NCBI RefSeq assembly: GCF_001644645.1
Contig: NZ_CP011390.1
Coordinates: 496,001 to 560,000, forward strand
Length of the DNA stretch: 64,000 nt
Direction: 5' to 3'
Source of the DNA: Flavisolibacter tropicus
GTDB lineage: Bacteria; Bacteroidota; Bacteroidia; Chitinophagales; Chitinophagaceae
Shown: piece after piece, positions 29,622-39,579 of the stretch
How positions within the stretch are numbered: the stretch's first letter is position 1
Layout of the letters: each line of letters starts with the position of its first letter
Translations under genes and position numbers: made by a program
The notes under the pieces: generated by a model
The model's input: the letters and a program-made list of their open reading frames with translations, nothing else
Told to the model about the DNA's origin: nothing
Databases searched by the model: none

Positions 29622-31640
29622 TGGTAGGCGAATAAAAAAGGATGTCCCTTTTCCTTTTTCACTAACTAATTCAATACTGCCTTGGTGTTCAATTACTATA
29701 TCACGACAGATAGAAAGACCAATACCAAATGATTTTTCGCCACTGGTCCCTCTGCGACGAGCCTTGGTAAAGCGATCAAATACCACCTCTTGATCTTATT
29801 TGGAAATGCCTAGTCCATTATCGGTTATAGAGAGTATTGCCTGATTGGTTTGATTATCTAGTCTTACGATGATCTTTCCTTGCAGTGGGCTGAATTTAAT
29901 AGCATTTTCCAGCAAATTACCTACCAGGCGATTGATTCTATCCGGGAAACCTTTTATCATCAGGTTTTCAGCATCATTTTCCAAATGAATATCCTGTCCC
30001 TTTTCTGCAGCTTTATAATTCAGTTGTTGTATGGTGTCTTTTACCAATAGTGCCAGGTTTATACGTTCTTTTTGAGTGGAAGATTGTTCACCACTTCTAA
30101 TTCCTAATAGTTCATTGGTTAAGTGAAGGGCTTGATGGGATGCCGATTTTATTGATTCTAGTAATGCTGTTGTCTTTTCATCTTGCTCTTCCATTAAAAC
30201 CATATCGGCCATATAAACGGTACTGCCAATTGGGCTTCTAAGATCGTGTGCTACTACTTGCAAAATCCGGTCTTTCTCTTGGTTGGCAATCTCCAAAGCA
30301 GTTTTTTGTTGAGAAATTTCATTATTTAAAAAGGAAAGCGTCACTACGTTTTTCTTACTTCTCCGATAGTTCTGATAAATAAGCACTAAGATTATCGCCG
30401 CCATAACAGTAAGAAGAACTGCTGTCAGCAGGTAAATCCTGTTAAGTTGATTATTTTTAGTAAGTACAGTAATGTGGAGGTCCTGTTCTTTGGCCTTTAG
30501 CTGTTGGGCAAGATCGGTCTGTACTAACAATTTCTGATTTTGGACCAAGGAATCATTCAGCTCGTTATATAGTTTAAAATAGCGAAGCTCCTCTAAGGGT
30601 TGATTCGTGTCTCTATAATAACTAGCTGTCAGTCTTCGCCAATTTACTTCTCCATCACTGTTTGGCAAACTGTCTAAACCCTGTCTGACAGCTTGTAGTG
30701 TTACTTTCATTCGTGGGTACTGCCCCAATTTTTGATACACTTCCGCTAGTTGTATCTGTGCTGAAAGAGCATCAGTTATTTCATAGCCTGGGCGACTGTT
30801 TAAGGCAATGCTTTTTGAGAACAATTGTTCCGCTTCCTGAAGTTTACCTTGTACAACACTAATCTTTGCCATGTTACCATAATAAACCCCTCTGATTTTT
30901 TCTATGGCCACAACACCTAGCGAATCTTTATACTTTTCGGCCATTTGAAGCGACTTGTTGAAATAAAGAGCGGCACTATCATATTGCTTAAGCCTGAGAA
31001 GACAAAGACCAATATTGCTTAAGATCTCTTGTTGTTGGAGAACAATACCTCCCGTCTGAATAGGGCAGGTGGCTTGTGAGGCAAAAGCTTCTTTAAAATA
31101 AACAGCTGACTGGGTATAATTCTGCTGGCGATAACTCACCATTGCGGCGTTATACGTAAATCCACTACGTTCACAGGGATCTAAGTATTTATCAGAAAGC
31201 TGCTTTGCCAGGAAAAAGTATTCATTAGACTTTGTATAATTGGCTTGTTGAAACGCCATTTCTCCTCCGAATATCAATAATCCTACATAGGAGCGAGGAT
31301 AATGTTCTTGCTGATTATTTTCACTATAAACAGCTAAAGCAGAATCGATATACCGACTTGTAGCTGCTTTATCTAAAGTGAAAAAGAAATTATAGTTGGC
31401 CAGCATTGCTAATCTTGTGGCCTTTACATAAAGTGAAGTTCGGTTGCTACTTCTTAATAATGAATCGTACAGAGGTAAGGCTCGGTTGGGGTTTTTATCC
31501 TGATATAAAACCTTAAAGGCTGTGTCTACAACTGTTGCATTCCAGTAAGACTGTTCTTCTTTTTCCGACTTCCACTCAGGTTGACAGCCCACTAAAATAA
31601 ATAGAAGCAACCCCAGTGTCCAATAGCGTTTTAGTAGCAT
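29604..31640 (-). pseudogene. TPR-containing sensor histidine kinase interrupted by an in-frame stop
   Basis: The N-terminus is a lipoprotein-type signal (MLLKRYWTLGLLLFILVGCQ). TPR-like helices follow to about residue 390, one membrane segment at about 402-423, the HisKA His in VVAHDLRSPIG near residue 465, and the N box GNLLENAIKFSP near 575. The frame stops at 29796 right after ITDNGLGISK. In the same frame it continues DQEVVFDRFTKARR, GEKSFGIGLSICRDI and FFIRLPLADNV to 29604, the missing F and G2 boxes. A GAA-to-TAA change would explain it. The 614-residue product would lack half the ATP-binding site and should be inactive. Sequencing error or stop readthrough are alternatives. Confidence 0.85.
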
Positions 31641-31898
31641 ACACGAATCAGCAACTAATGATCAAAAGGTGATAAAAATAAAGATATAGTTGGTGTTGAA
31701 ACGTTAAACAGCAAATAGTTGATATGGGAATTTCGGTCGATAGTAAGATTTATGAAGTTGTATTGATTGCAAATCAAGTGGTTATCCTACTACTTACTTA
31801 ATAGTTAATTATGGTTAATAAATAAGCCTTTCAATTAATGAAACAGCTTCTTTGGTATTTATTTTCCTTGAATACCTATTTTTAGAGAAATAATTTTA

Positions 31899-33722
31899 AT
31901 GAAACGTCTTTGCGTTCTTCTTTTCACTTTACAGCCATTGTTGCTTTTGGCACAACAAATTCATTATGAATTTTCCGCGCCTAATGCCCTACATCATGAA
32001 GCAGAAATATCGGTTACGGTTAGTGGCTTAAAACCAGGGTCTGCCATTTTTAGAATGAGTCGATCATCTCCTGGTCGTTATGCTACACACGAGTTTGGAA
32101 AAAATGTTTACAATGTAACAGCAGTTGATGGAAATGGAAAATCGTTGCAGGTAGATAAAGTGGATGCAGAAGTTTATGAGGTCAAAAAGCAAGCGGGAAC
32201 AGTAAAGTTAAAATACACACTGTATGGCAATTATGCAGATGGAACGTATTGCAGCATCGATGCTACAGGCTACCACTTGAATATGCCTGCCACATTTATG
32301 TGGGTTAAAGGTTTGGATAAGGCACCAATTACTTTGCAATTTAAAGACGTAAATAAAGAGTGGAAAATAGCTACACAATTAAAACCCACCAATGATTCAT
32401 ATACTTTCAGCGCGCCTAATTTGCAATACTTTATGGATGCACCTACGAAAATAGGGAGCTTGCATATACGGGAATGGAAAGTAACAAATCCTGACAAAAA
32501 GCAATATACGTTTAGGCTAGCACTAGAGGCTGATGCTGCAGATAGCGTAGTCAACTCATTTACGCAGCGCCTGCAGCTGATTGTAAAAGAGGCGCAAGGC
32601 GTATTTGGTGAGGTTCCTGCATTTGATTATGGCACCTATACATTTATTGCTAGCTTAAATCCTTATGTAAATGGCGATGGTATGGAACATCGCAACTCCA
32701 CTATGATTAGTAGCGGTCGTGTTTTTACAGGGGCCAATAATTTCCTAAACACTTTTGCTCACGAGTTTATTCATGCTTGGAACGTAGAACGTATCCGTCC
32801 TAAAAGCCTCGAGCCTTTCAACTTTGAGAAAAGTAATATGAGTGAAGGCCTTTGGATAGCTGAAGGGTTTACACAGTATTATGGATTACTGTTAATGAAA
32901 AGAGCTGGATTAACTTCAGAGGCCGACTTTCTGCAACAAATATCAGGTCTTGTAAACGGAAAAGAAAATACGCCTGGTGGTATGTATTATACACCTATTG
33001 AAAACAGCCAACGAGCTGTATTTGTTGACGCTGGAGTATCAGTTGATAAAACCAATTATCCAAACATGTTTACTTCATATTATACCCATGGTGCAGCCTT
33101 GGCCTTAGCGCTAGATATGAAACTACGTAGTCAATTCGGCAAATCGCTGGATGGGTTTATGCAACAAATGTGGAAAGCTTTTGGTAAAACAGAAAAAGCT
33201 TACACGTTACCTGAAGTACAACAGGTGTTAGCAGGGTATACTTCAGCAGCGTTTGCTTCCGACTTCTTTAATCAGAACGTATATGGGCATGCCTCAATTA
33301 ACTATAGCACACTTCTGCAAACGGCAGGATTGGAGTTGAAGAAAGCGGCAGCAGGCAAGGCCTGGATAGGAAATGTGCGCTATGGTGCAGATTCCTCTAA
33401 ACTAATTGTAGCAAGTAATACAGTTCGGAATACGCCATTGTATAATGCAGGCGTTGATATTGATGATGTATTGCTGCAATTAGGAGGTACTAAAGTATTT
33501 CAGTCTAAAGATGTAGATGCTGTATTGGCAAAACATCAGCCGGGAGAAACAATCAAGCTAATCTTTAAACATCGGAATACTGTAACAGAAAAAGAGTTGA
33601 CACTGGCAGAAAGTCCGTCATTGACGATCGTTCCTTTAGAATCAATAAATGCTACAATAACAGACGCACAACAGATAAATAGACAAAATTGGCTGGAGTC
33701 AAAGGCTATCAAAAATCTTTAA
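31899..33722 (+). CDS. M61-family metallopeptidase with C-terminal PDZ domain
   Basis: A 607-residue exported protease (signal MKRLCVLLFTLQPLLLLAQQ). The N-terminal half is the M61 beta-rich domain. The zinc site is HEFIHAWNVERIRP, followed about 35 residues later by the glutamate in GLWIAEGFTQYYG. A PDZ-like domain occupies about residues 500-580 (NAGVDIDDVLLQLGGTKVF). M61 enzymes are glycyl aminopeptidases. It is probably periplasmic. The 258 bases before it, back to the kinase gene, contain nothing I recognise. Confidence 0.9.
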   Translation: MKRLCVLLFTLQPLLLLAQQIHYEFSAPNALHHEAEISVTVSGLKPGSAIFRMSRSSPGRYATHEFGKNVYNVTAVDGNGKSLQVDKVDAEVYEVKKQAGTVKLKYTLYGNYADGTYCSIDATGYHLNMPATFMWVKGLDKAPITLQFKDVNKEWKIATQLKPTNDSYTFSAPNLQYFMDAPTKIGSLHIREWKVTNPDKKQYTFRLALEADAADSVVNSFTQRLQLIVKEAQGVFGEVPAFDYGTYTFIASLNPYVNGDGMEHRNSTMISSGRVFTGANNFLNTFAHEFIHAWNVERIRPKSLEPFNFEKSNMSEGLWIAEGFTQYYGLLLMKRAGLTSEADFLQQISGLVNGKENTPGGMYYTPIENSQRAVFVDAGVSVDKTNYPNMFTSYYTHGAALALALDMKLRSQFGKSLDGFMQQMWKAFGKTEKAYTLPEVQQVLAGYTSAAFASDFFNQNVYGHASINYSTLLQTAGLELKKAAAGKAWIGNVRYGADSSKLIVASNTVRNTPLYNAGVDIDDVLLQLGGTKVFQSKDVDAVLAKHQPGETIKLIFKHRNTVTEKELTLAESPSLTIVPLESINATITDAQQINRQNWLESKAIKNL

Positions 33723-33741
33723 GAAGTTAAATAATAAGAAC

Positions 33742-33800
33742 AAATGTTTATAAAAGAAAAAGCGATCAGTAAATGATCGCTTTTTCTTTTATAAACATTT
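33742..33800. terminator. 27-bp perfect inverted repeat, bidirectional terminator
   Basis: The left arm 33742-33768 and right arm 33774-33800 are exact complements around a 5-base GTAAA loop. The core AAAAAGCGATCA/TGATCGCTTTTT is a classical two-way terminator; the extra outer bases are A/T-rich. It lies between the M61 peptidase and the convergent sugar dehydrogenase. A TTTGGTATTTGG-type simple tract follows to about 33880. Confidence 0.85.
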
Positions 33801-33899
33801 CAATTAGTTTGTATTCTATCTGGTATTTGGAATTTGAGATTTGGTATTTATCCTTACCATTTGGATTTAGTTATTTTATTTTTCGGATTTTCTCTTCCC

Positions 33900-35138
33900 T
33901 CATTTCTTAGCAATACGATATAAGCGTCCTTCATCCGTAATGGCGTATAAAGCACCATCCTTGCCTTGTGCAACATCACGAAAGCGTTGTCCTTCACCGC
34001 TAAGCAAGCGCTCTTCACCAACCACCTTGTTATCTCGAATAACTAACCGTGCAATGTGATTGCTACTGAGTCCCCCAATAAATAAATTGTTTTTCCACTC
34101 AGGAATCTGATCACCGCTATAGAAAGTCATACCGCTAGGAGAAAGTACAGGATCCCAATAGTACACAGGTTGGTCTAATCCATCTTTTTGAGTGATACCT
34201 TCACCTACCATCTGTCCGCTATATTCTAATCCGTAGGTAATCGTAGGCCAGCCATAGTTGTGCCCGGCTTGAATACGATTCAATTCATCACCGCCTCTTG
34301 GTCCAAATTCATTCTCCCACAAATCGCCAGTCACTGGGTGAAAGGCTAGTCCCTGCACATTGCGATGACCATAGGAATATAATTCAGGGCGTGCACCTGC
34401 ACGGCCAGTAAAGGGGTTGCCAGGGGCTGGCTGTCCATCTTTTGTGATACGTACAATTTTTCCCAAGGCTGAATTTAAGTCCTGTGCCTGTGGGCGAGTA
34501 ATGATATCAGAGCGCTCACCTGTGCTTACTATTAAATTGCCGGTAGCATCAACTAAAATGCGTCCGCCATAGTGCATGTTGCTGTTAAAGGCTGGTGTGG
34601 CACGGTAGATAACCGTTGCATTTTCTATACTATGCTCATCTGCCGAAAGTTTTCCTTTTGCCACAGCTGTTAAATTGCCTTGGGAAGTTTTTTCAGAAAA
34701 TACCCAATACACCATGCGATTGCTTGCGTATTGTGGATCAATAGTAATTCCTAGAAGTCCTCCTTGACCTGAGGAATTTACTGAAGGAATCCCTGATATC
34801 GTTTCACTTAGTTGTCCGGAGGTTGTAGCTATCCGCATTGTTCCGCTTTTTTCGGTAATTAATAGGCGGCCATCTGGAAGGACTGCAATTCCCCATGGAT
34901 GATTCAACGCTTTTGTTATAGCTGTTCCTTCATAGGGTGTAGTTGTTGTTACTCCTGCTATTCGTGTTTGTCCGGCAAAGGCAGGTTTGTATTTGGTATT
35001 CGGATCCTTGGTCTCTACGGGAGGCTGAGTGGTGTCATTTCTTGACTCGGCAGCACCATTTTTATTATTTGATGATGTGGAGCATGATAGGAGACAGCCG
35101 CAACAAAATACAATAACAGGTAGGGTTAATCTAATCAT
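33900..35138 (-). CDS. PQQ-dependent sugar (aldose/sorbosone-type) dehydrogenase, lipoprotein
   Basis: A 412-residue exported six-bladed propeller enzyme. The start at 35138 (MIRLTLPVIVFCCGCLLSC) gives a lipoprotein signal; the longer frame upstream is not signal-like. Family segments include HPWGIAVLPDGRLLITEKSG near residue 80, GGLLGITIDPQY, YGHRNVQGLAFHP, ENEFGPRGGDELN and DPVLSPSGMTFYSG. Members oxidise aldoses using PQQ in the periplasm. The gene lies 147 bases downstream of the DeoR-type regulator on the same strand and may be co-transcribed. Substrate and cofactor use are inferred from family only. Confidence 0.88.
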   Translation of the reverse strand: MIRLTLPVIVFCCGCLLSCSTSSNNKNGAAESRNDTTQPPVETKDPNTKYKPAFAGQTRIAGVTTTTPYEGTAITKALNHPWGIAVLPDGRLLITEKSGTMRIATTSGQLSETISGIPSVNSSGQGGLLGITIDPQYASNRMVYWVFSEKTSQGNLTAVAKGKLSADEHSIENATVIYRATPAFNSNMHYGGRILVDATGNLIVSTGERSDIITRPQAQDLNSALGKIVRITKDGQPAPGNPFTGRAGARPELYSYGHRNVQGLAFHPVTGDLWENEFGPRGGDELNRIQAGHNYGWPTITYGLEYSGQMVGEGITQKDGLDQPVYYWDPVLSPSGMTFYSGDQIPEWKNNLFIGGLSSNHIARLVIRDNKVVGEERLLSGEGQRFRDVAQGKDGALYAITDEGRLYRIAKK

Positions 35139-35285
35139 GTATATATGGTTTTGGAAATCTACAATACTACGATTGGCTGCAGGAAAAATTATACCACTTA
35201 TCCGGTAGACTAATCCTTTGCACTTATACAAGAGCTTTAAATACTGGTTATCCTTCACTTCTAAAGTATCGACATTATCATTAGC

Positions 35286-36050
35286 CTAGACAATGGTTAC
35301 TTGTATACCCATGCTGGTAAGCGTTTCCACCATGTGATTTGATACACCAGCATCTGTAATAATCTCTTCTATTTCTTCTAGTCCACAGATTTTACCAAAC
35401 CCTCTTTTGCCAAATTTGGTTGAGTCGGCCAAAACAATTGTCTTTTGCGATGCCTTTATCATTTTGCGGTTCAGCTGAGCCTCCATCATATTGGTGGTTG
35501 TAAGACCAAACTCAAGATCAATACCATCAACACCTAAAAAGAGCTTACTACAGGAGAAGTCTTCCAGCATTTTTTCTCCGTAAAGCCCTGTCACAGAAGA
35601 TGAGCTTTTCCGAAGCATGCCACCTAATTGGATGACTTCAATATCGGGATGGTGAATTAATTCTAATGCAACATTAAGTGCGGCGGTAATTACTGTCAAG
35701 CTGCCTACTGGTTGAATGCTTTTTGCTAGCGAAGCTACTGTGGTTCCAGAAGCGATAAGAATGCAATCGTTTGGTTGGATTAATTGGGCTGCCGCTTCGC
35801 CAATAACCGTTTTCTCACCTGATTTTATTTTTTCCTTTTCATTTACGGAACGGTCTACAGTATAGGGATTGGATAGGGTGGCACCGCCATGGGTGCGGTA
35901 TAGCAAATCCTTATCTTCCAAAAGTTTCAGATCCTTTCGAATGGTTACAGATGAAACTTCCAGTTCGGAACAAAGATCAAAAACGTTTACATTTCCTTCC
36001 TTCTTTAATTTATTGATTATGTATTGATGCCTTTCTGCGAGACTGCTCAT
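35286..36050 (-). CDS. DeoR/GlpR-family transcriptional regulator
   Basis: A 254-residue repressor-type regulator. The N-terminal helix-turn-helix (LCSELEVSSVTIRKDLKLL, then THGGATL) is the DeoR hallmark; the rest is a DeoR C-terminal sensor domain that binds a phosphorylated sugar or polyol (DCILIASGTTVASLA, LADSTKFGKRGF). It is divergent from glpD, with 527 bases between, so it is the obvious candidate for glycerol-3-phosphate-responsive control of the locus. It could equally respond to another phosphosugar; the GlpR role is inference from context. Confidence 0.88.
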   Translation of the reverse strand: MSSLAERHQYIINKLKKEGNVNVFDLCSELEVSSVTIRKDLKLLEDKDLLYRTHGGATLSNPYTVDRSVNEKEKIKSGEKTVIGEAAAQLIQPNDCILIASGTTVASLAKSIQPVGSLTVITAALNVALELIHHPDIEVIQLGGMLRKSSSSVTGLYGEKMLEDFSCSKLFLGVDGIDLEFGLTTTNMMEAQLNRKMIKASQKTIVLADSTKFGKRGFGKICGLEEIEEIITDAGVSNHMVETLTSMGIQVTIV

Positions 36051-36216
36051 CTATTTAAACTGTTTTTATTAAGCTAAAGGAAAGATAGGTATAGCATTTC
36101 GATTTGGCAAACTTTCCGGGGAAAGGCGTAAGTACTCGAAAGCCAGAAAGCGTTTGAAGCATTATTGCTCTTGACGCTCAACTCTTCTTCGACTGATCCT
36201 ATTTCCATACTTGTGT

Positions 36217-36263
36217 AGGATAACCCGAGTCTATATAGATACAGGTTATCCTCCGGTTATCTT
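36217..36263. promoter_or_regulatory. Inverted repeat AGGATAACC / GGTTATCCT plus third copy
   Basis: A perfect 9-bp inverted repeat (36217-36225 and 36244-36252), with GGTTATCTT at 36255, in the divergent region between the DeoR-type gene and glpD. Left half-site to right half-site is 27 bases. It may be an operator or part of a divergent promoter; the binding protein is unknown. Confidence 0.4.
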
Positions 36264-36491
36264 CCTCATATTTTGTTTTTAAATAGGATATATCCTTTTC
36301 AACACCCAAAATTTAGCCAGGCGTAAGACAATGGATAGTTCAAGACTGGCCGGTATTAGGGTGGCTGGCCAAAGGTTCTAAAAGATGATCAACTACACAT
36401 AGCTGGGTTTCGAGAATATAAGGGTTTAGCCCTAGTAACAAAAAGATAACCTCACAGTAAAAGAATTGTTAATAAATTGTGTTTCTAAATA

Positions 36492-36557
36492 TTTCGAATT
36501 AGTATTTAAAGTGTTATAATTGCTTTCGAATCGTAACAAAACACCATAGTATCGAAA
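36492..36557. promoter_or_regulatory. Candidate GlpR-type operator cluster upstream of glpD
   Basis: TTTCGAAT at 36492 and 36524, and ATCGAAA (TTTCGAT on the other strand) ending at 36557. The words share the TTCG/CGAA core typical of GlpR half-sites. They lie 20-90 bases before the glpD start. TTTCGA words also occur at about 36093 near the regulator's own start and at 36406. Such words were not noticed before glpK or the second GDPD gene. Confidence 0.4.
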
Positions 36558-36577
36558 CAATTTGAAACTATCTACTA

Positions 36578-38170
36578 ATGAGCGAAATACATGACAGTGA
36601 GATAAAGATGGATAGAGAAGAACTCCTAGCAGCTATAAAAACTGGAAATACTGAGTGGGATGTCCTTGTAATCGGTGGAGGGGCAACTGGCTTGGGTATA
36701 GCCATGGACGCTGTAAGCCGTGGTTATAAAACCTTATTGATAGAACAATCCGATTTCGCAAAAGGAACTTCCAGCCGCAGTACAAAATTGGTGCATGGCG
36801 GCGTGCGATATTTGGCACAAGGTGATGTGCGTCTTGTTCGTGAAGCCAGTATTGAAAGAGGTCTTCTTCAAAAAAATGCTCCACATTTAGTTAAAAACCA
36901 AACTTTTATTATTCCCATATACTCACAATGGGATCGGCTGAAATATACAATTGGGTTAAAATTGTATGATTGGATAGCCGGCAAATTATCTCTTGGTTCT
37001 TCCATATTTATTTCCAGAAAGGAAACGTTAGAAAAACTACCCGGAATAAATACAAAAAATTTATTGGGTGGTGTTCAATATCATGATGGTCAGTTTGATG
37101 ATTCTCGGTTAGCGATTAACCTGGTTCAAAGTATTAACCAAAATGGTGGTTACGCCATTAATTATACGAAAGTAATTGGGCTTAGTAAAAATGGACAGCA
37201 AATTTCAGGAGCTAAAATTGAAGATGTCGAATCGGGTAATCAATACTTTGTAAAAGCAAAGGCAGTTGTAAATGCAACGGGGGTTTTTGTGGATACCATT
37301 CTTCAAATGGATAATCCAACCAGCGAAAAAAGTATTTGCGTAAGCCAGGGCGTGCATCTTGTATTAGACAAAAAATTCTATCCCTCTGAGCATGCTTTAA
37401 TGATACCGGAAACCAGCGATGGGCGCGTTCTTTTTGCTGTGCCCTGGCATGAAAAGGTAGTAGTGGGAACAACAGATACCCCAATTGAAGAAGCTTCACT
37501 TGAGCCACAGGCATTAGAAAAAGAGATAAACTTTATTCTTGAAACGGCTTCCGCCTATTTTACTGAAAAACCAAAGCGCAGTGACGTTCTTAGTGTGTTT
37601 GCTGGTTTACGTCCACTGGCAGCTCCTCAAAAAGGAGAACAAAAGACCAAAGAAATCTCCCGAAGTCATAAGATCATGATCTCTCCAGGTGGCCTCTTTA
37701 CCATATTAGGCGGCAAGTGGACCACCTATCGCAAAATGGGTGAAGATATGGTTGATCAAATAGAGAAGCACTTGCAATGGTCACACAAAAAAACGGCTAC
37801 GGCTCACATGCATATTCATGGATATGCGGAAAATGTTAACTGGAGCGATCCGTTGTATTTCTATGGCAGTGATGCACAGTTGATTAAAAGCCAAATGAAT
37901 GGCAGCGCCGGAAAGTGGATCAGCGACAGCCTTAAAATTCACAAACAGCAGGTTAAATGGGCTGTAGAAAATGAAATGGCCAGAACAGTAGAAGATGTGT
38001 TAGCCAGACGTACACGTGCCTTGCTTTTGAATGCACAAGAAAGTATTCGGATAGCGCCACAGATTGCGGCTATCATGGCTGAAACGCTAGAGAAAGATGA
38101 GCAATGGCAGCATGATCAGGTAAACCAATATACGAAACTAGCGCACCAATATTTATTGAAACAAAACTGA
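36578..38170 (+). CDS. glpD: Glycerol-3-phosphate dehydrogenase, FAD-dependent (aerobic type)
   Basis: Oxidises sn-glycerol 3-phosphate to dihydroxyacetone phosphate at the membrane, passing electrons to quinone. The product has 530 residues. The FAD dinucleotide-binding motif is VLVIGGGATGLGIAMDAV near residue 25, followed by the family signature SSRSTKLVHGGVRYL. Mid-protein DTPIEEASLEP and GGKWTTYRKMGEDM are also typical. It opens the plus-strand run glpD-glpT-susC-susD and is divergent from a DeoR-type regulator. glpT begins 22 bases after its stop. Confidence 0.95.
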   Translation: MSEIHDSEIKMDREELLAAIKTGNTEWDVLVIGGGATGLGIAMDAVSRGYKTLLIEQSDFAKGTSSRSTKLVHGGVRYLAQGDVRLVREASIERGLLQKNAPHLVKNQTFIIPIYSQWDRLKYTIGLKLYDWIAGKLSLGSSIFISRKETLEKLPGINTKNLLGGVQYHDGQFDDSRLAINLVQSINQNGGYAINYTKVIGLSKNGQQISGAKIEDVESGNQYFVKAKAVVNATGVFVDTILQMDNPTSEKSICVSQGVHLVLDKKFYPSEHALMIPETSDGRVLFAVPWHEKVVVGTTDTPIEEASLEPQALEKEINFILETASAYFTEKPKRSDVLSVFAGLRPLAAPQKGEQKTKEISRSHKIMISPGGLFTILGGKWTTYRKMGEDMVDQIEKHLQWSHKKTATAHMHIHGYAENVNWSDPLYFYGSDAQLIKSQMNGSAGKWISDSLKIHKQQVKWAVENEMARTVEDVLARRTRALLLNAQESIRIAPQIAAIMAETLEKDEQWQHDQVNQYTKLAHQYLLKQN

Positions 38171-38192
38171 GAAAATAGATTGCTTGTAAACT

Positions 38193-39521
38193 ATGGGAAC
38201 TTTCGATTTTTTGAAACCAGCGCCGCATAAGGAACTGTTGCCAGCTGCTGAGATTGACTCTGAATATAGGAAGAAACGCCTTCAGGTATTCCTTGGGATT
38301 TTTATAGGATATGCCGGCTATTACCTGGTAAGAAAGAATTTTACACTGGCCATGCCCGACTTGGTAGAGAGAGGTTTTTCAAAAGGAGAGTTGGGTATTG
38401 CGTTATCGGGTGTTTCTATTGCTTATGGAATAAGTAAGTTCCTGATGGGGAACGTTTCCGACAGAAGTAATGCCCGTATTTTTCTACCGCTGGGACTATT
38501 GCTTTCTGCTGTTACAATGATCGCAATGGGCATGTTTACGTTTGCTATTTCTTCCGTTGCTATCATGTTTGCCCTCTTATTTATCAATGGTTGGTTTCAA
38601 GGCATGGGATGGCCACCAAGCGGCCGCGTGATGGTGCATTGGTTTTCCATTAAAGAACGTGGGATAAAGATGTCCATCTGGAATGTGGCGCATAATGTAG
38701 GTGGTGGAATGATTGGACCATTATCTATTGCGGGTATTGCTCTATTTGGAAGTTGGCAAAGCAAGTTTTATTTCCCTGGTGCAATTGCTATCGTTATTGC
38801 AGTTATTGCGTACTTGCTTATCCGTGATACACCTCAGTCTTGCGGATTGCCACCTATCGAGAAATATAAAAATGATTACGGTGTTGCCTATTCACAGAAG
38901 CATGAAGAGGAGATGAGTGCCAAGCAGATCTTCAAGGATTATGTACTAAATAACAGAGTGCTATGGTATATCGCTTTTGCCAATGCCTTTATCTACCTGG
39001 TTCGATATGGTGTGTTAGATTGGGCGCCTACTTACTTGAAGGAAGCAAAAGGATTTAGTATGGATGAAACAGGCTGGGCCTATTTCGCTTATGAATGGGC
39101 TGGTATTCCTGGTACACTGCTTTGTGGATGGTTAAGCGATAAAATATTTAAAGGCCGTCGTGCGCCTGCAACCATTATCTATATGCTACTGGTAACAGCA
39201 GCTGTATTTGTTTATTGGAAAAATCCAGCTGGTCATCCAATGGTAGATAATATCGCACTGATTATTATTGGCTTTCTCATTTATGGGCCAGTGATGTTGG
39301 TAGGTGTACAGGCATTAGATCTGGTTCCTAAAAAAGCAGCAGGTACTGCAGCTGGTCTTACCGGTCTTTTTGGCTATTTGGGCGGGGCCCTGTTTGCCAA
39401 TATTGCTATGGGTTATGTGGTAGACGCCTGGAGTTGGGACGGCGGTTTTGTAGTACTGATAGGTGCTTGCATATTATCCATTGTATTTACTGCGCTAACC
39501 TGGAACAAAGAAAAAGCATAA
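38193..39521 (+). CDS. glpT: Glycerol-3-phosphate transporter, MFS (OPA family)
   Basis: A 442-residue, 12-helix inner-membrane antiporter of the organophosphate:phosphate family, exchanging glycerol 3-phosphate for inorganic phosphate. The N-terminal [20 protein letters not shown] is characteristic, followed by [20 protein letters not shown] and the G-x-x-x-D-R-type loop [11 protein letters not shown]. It lies between glpD and the SusC gene with short gaps, making a single transcript likely. Uptake of glycerol 3-phosphate released by the periplasmic phosphodiesterases downstream is the natural role. Confidence 0.93.
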   Translation: MGTFDFLKPAPHKELLPAAEIDSEYRKKRLQVFLGIFIGYAGYYLVRKNFTLAMPDLVERGFSKGELGIALSGVSIAYGISKFLMGNVSDRSNARIFLPLGLLLSAVTMIAMGMFTFAISSVAIMFALLFINGWFQGMGWPPSGRVMVHWFSIKERGIKMSIWNVAHNVGGGMIGPLSIAGIALFGSWQSKFYFPGAIAIVIAVIAYLLIRDTPQSCGLPPIEKYKNDYGVAYSQKHEEEMSAKQIFKDYVLNNRVLWYIAFANAFIYLVRYGVLDWAPTYLKEAKGFSMDETGWAYFAYEWAGIPGTLLCGWLSDKIFKGRRAPATIIYMLLVTAAVFVYWKNPAGHPMVDNIALIIIGFLIYGPVMLVGVQALDLVPKKAAGTAAGLTGLFGYLGGALFANIAMGYVVDAWSWDGGFVVLIGACILSIVFTALTWNKEKA

Positions 39522-39579
39522 GAAACAATCGACTTATAAATAAAACCCAGACTAAAATTTTTAAACCATAATCGACACA

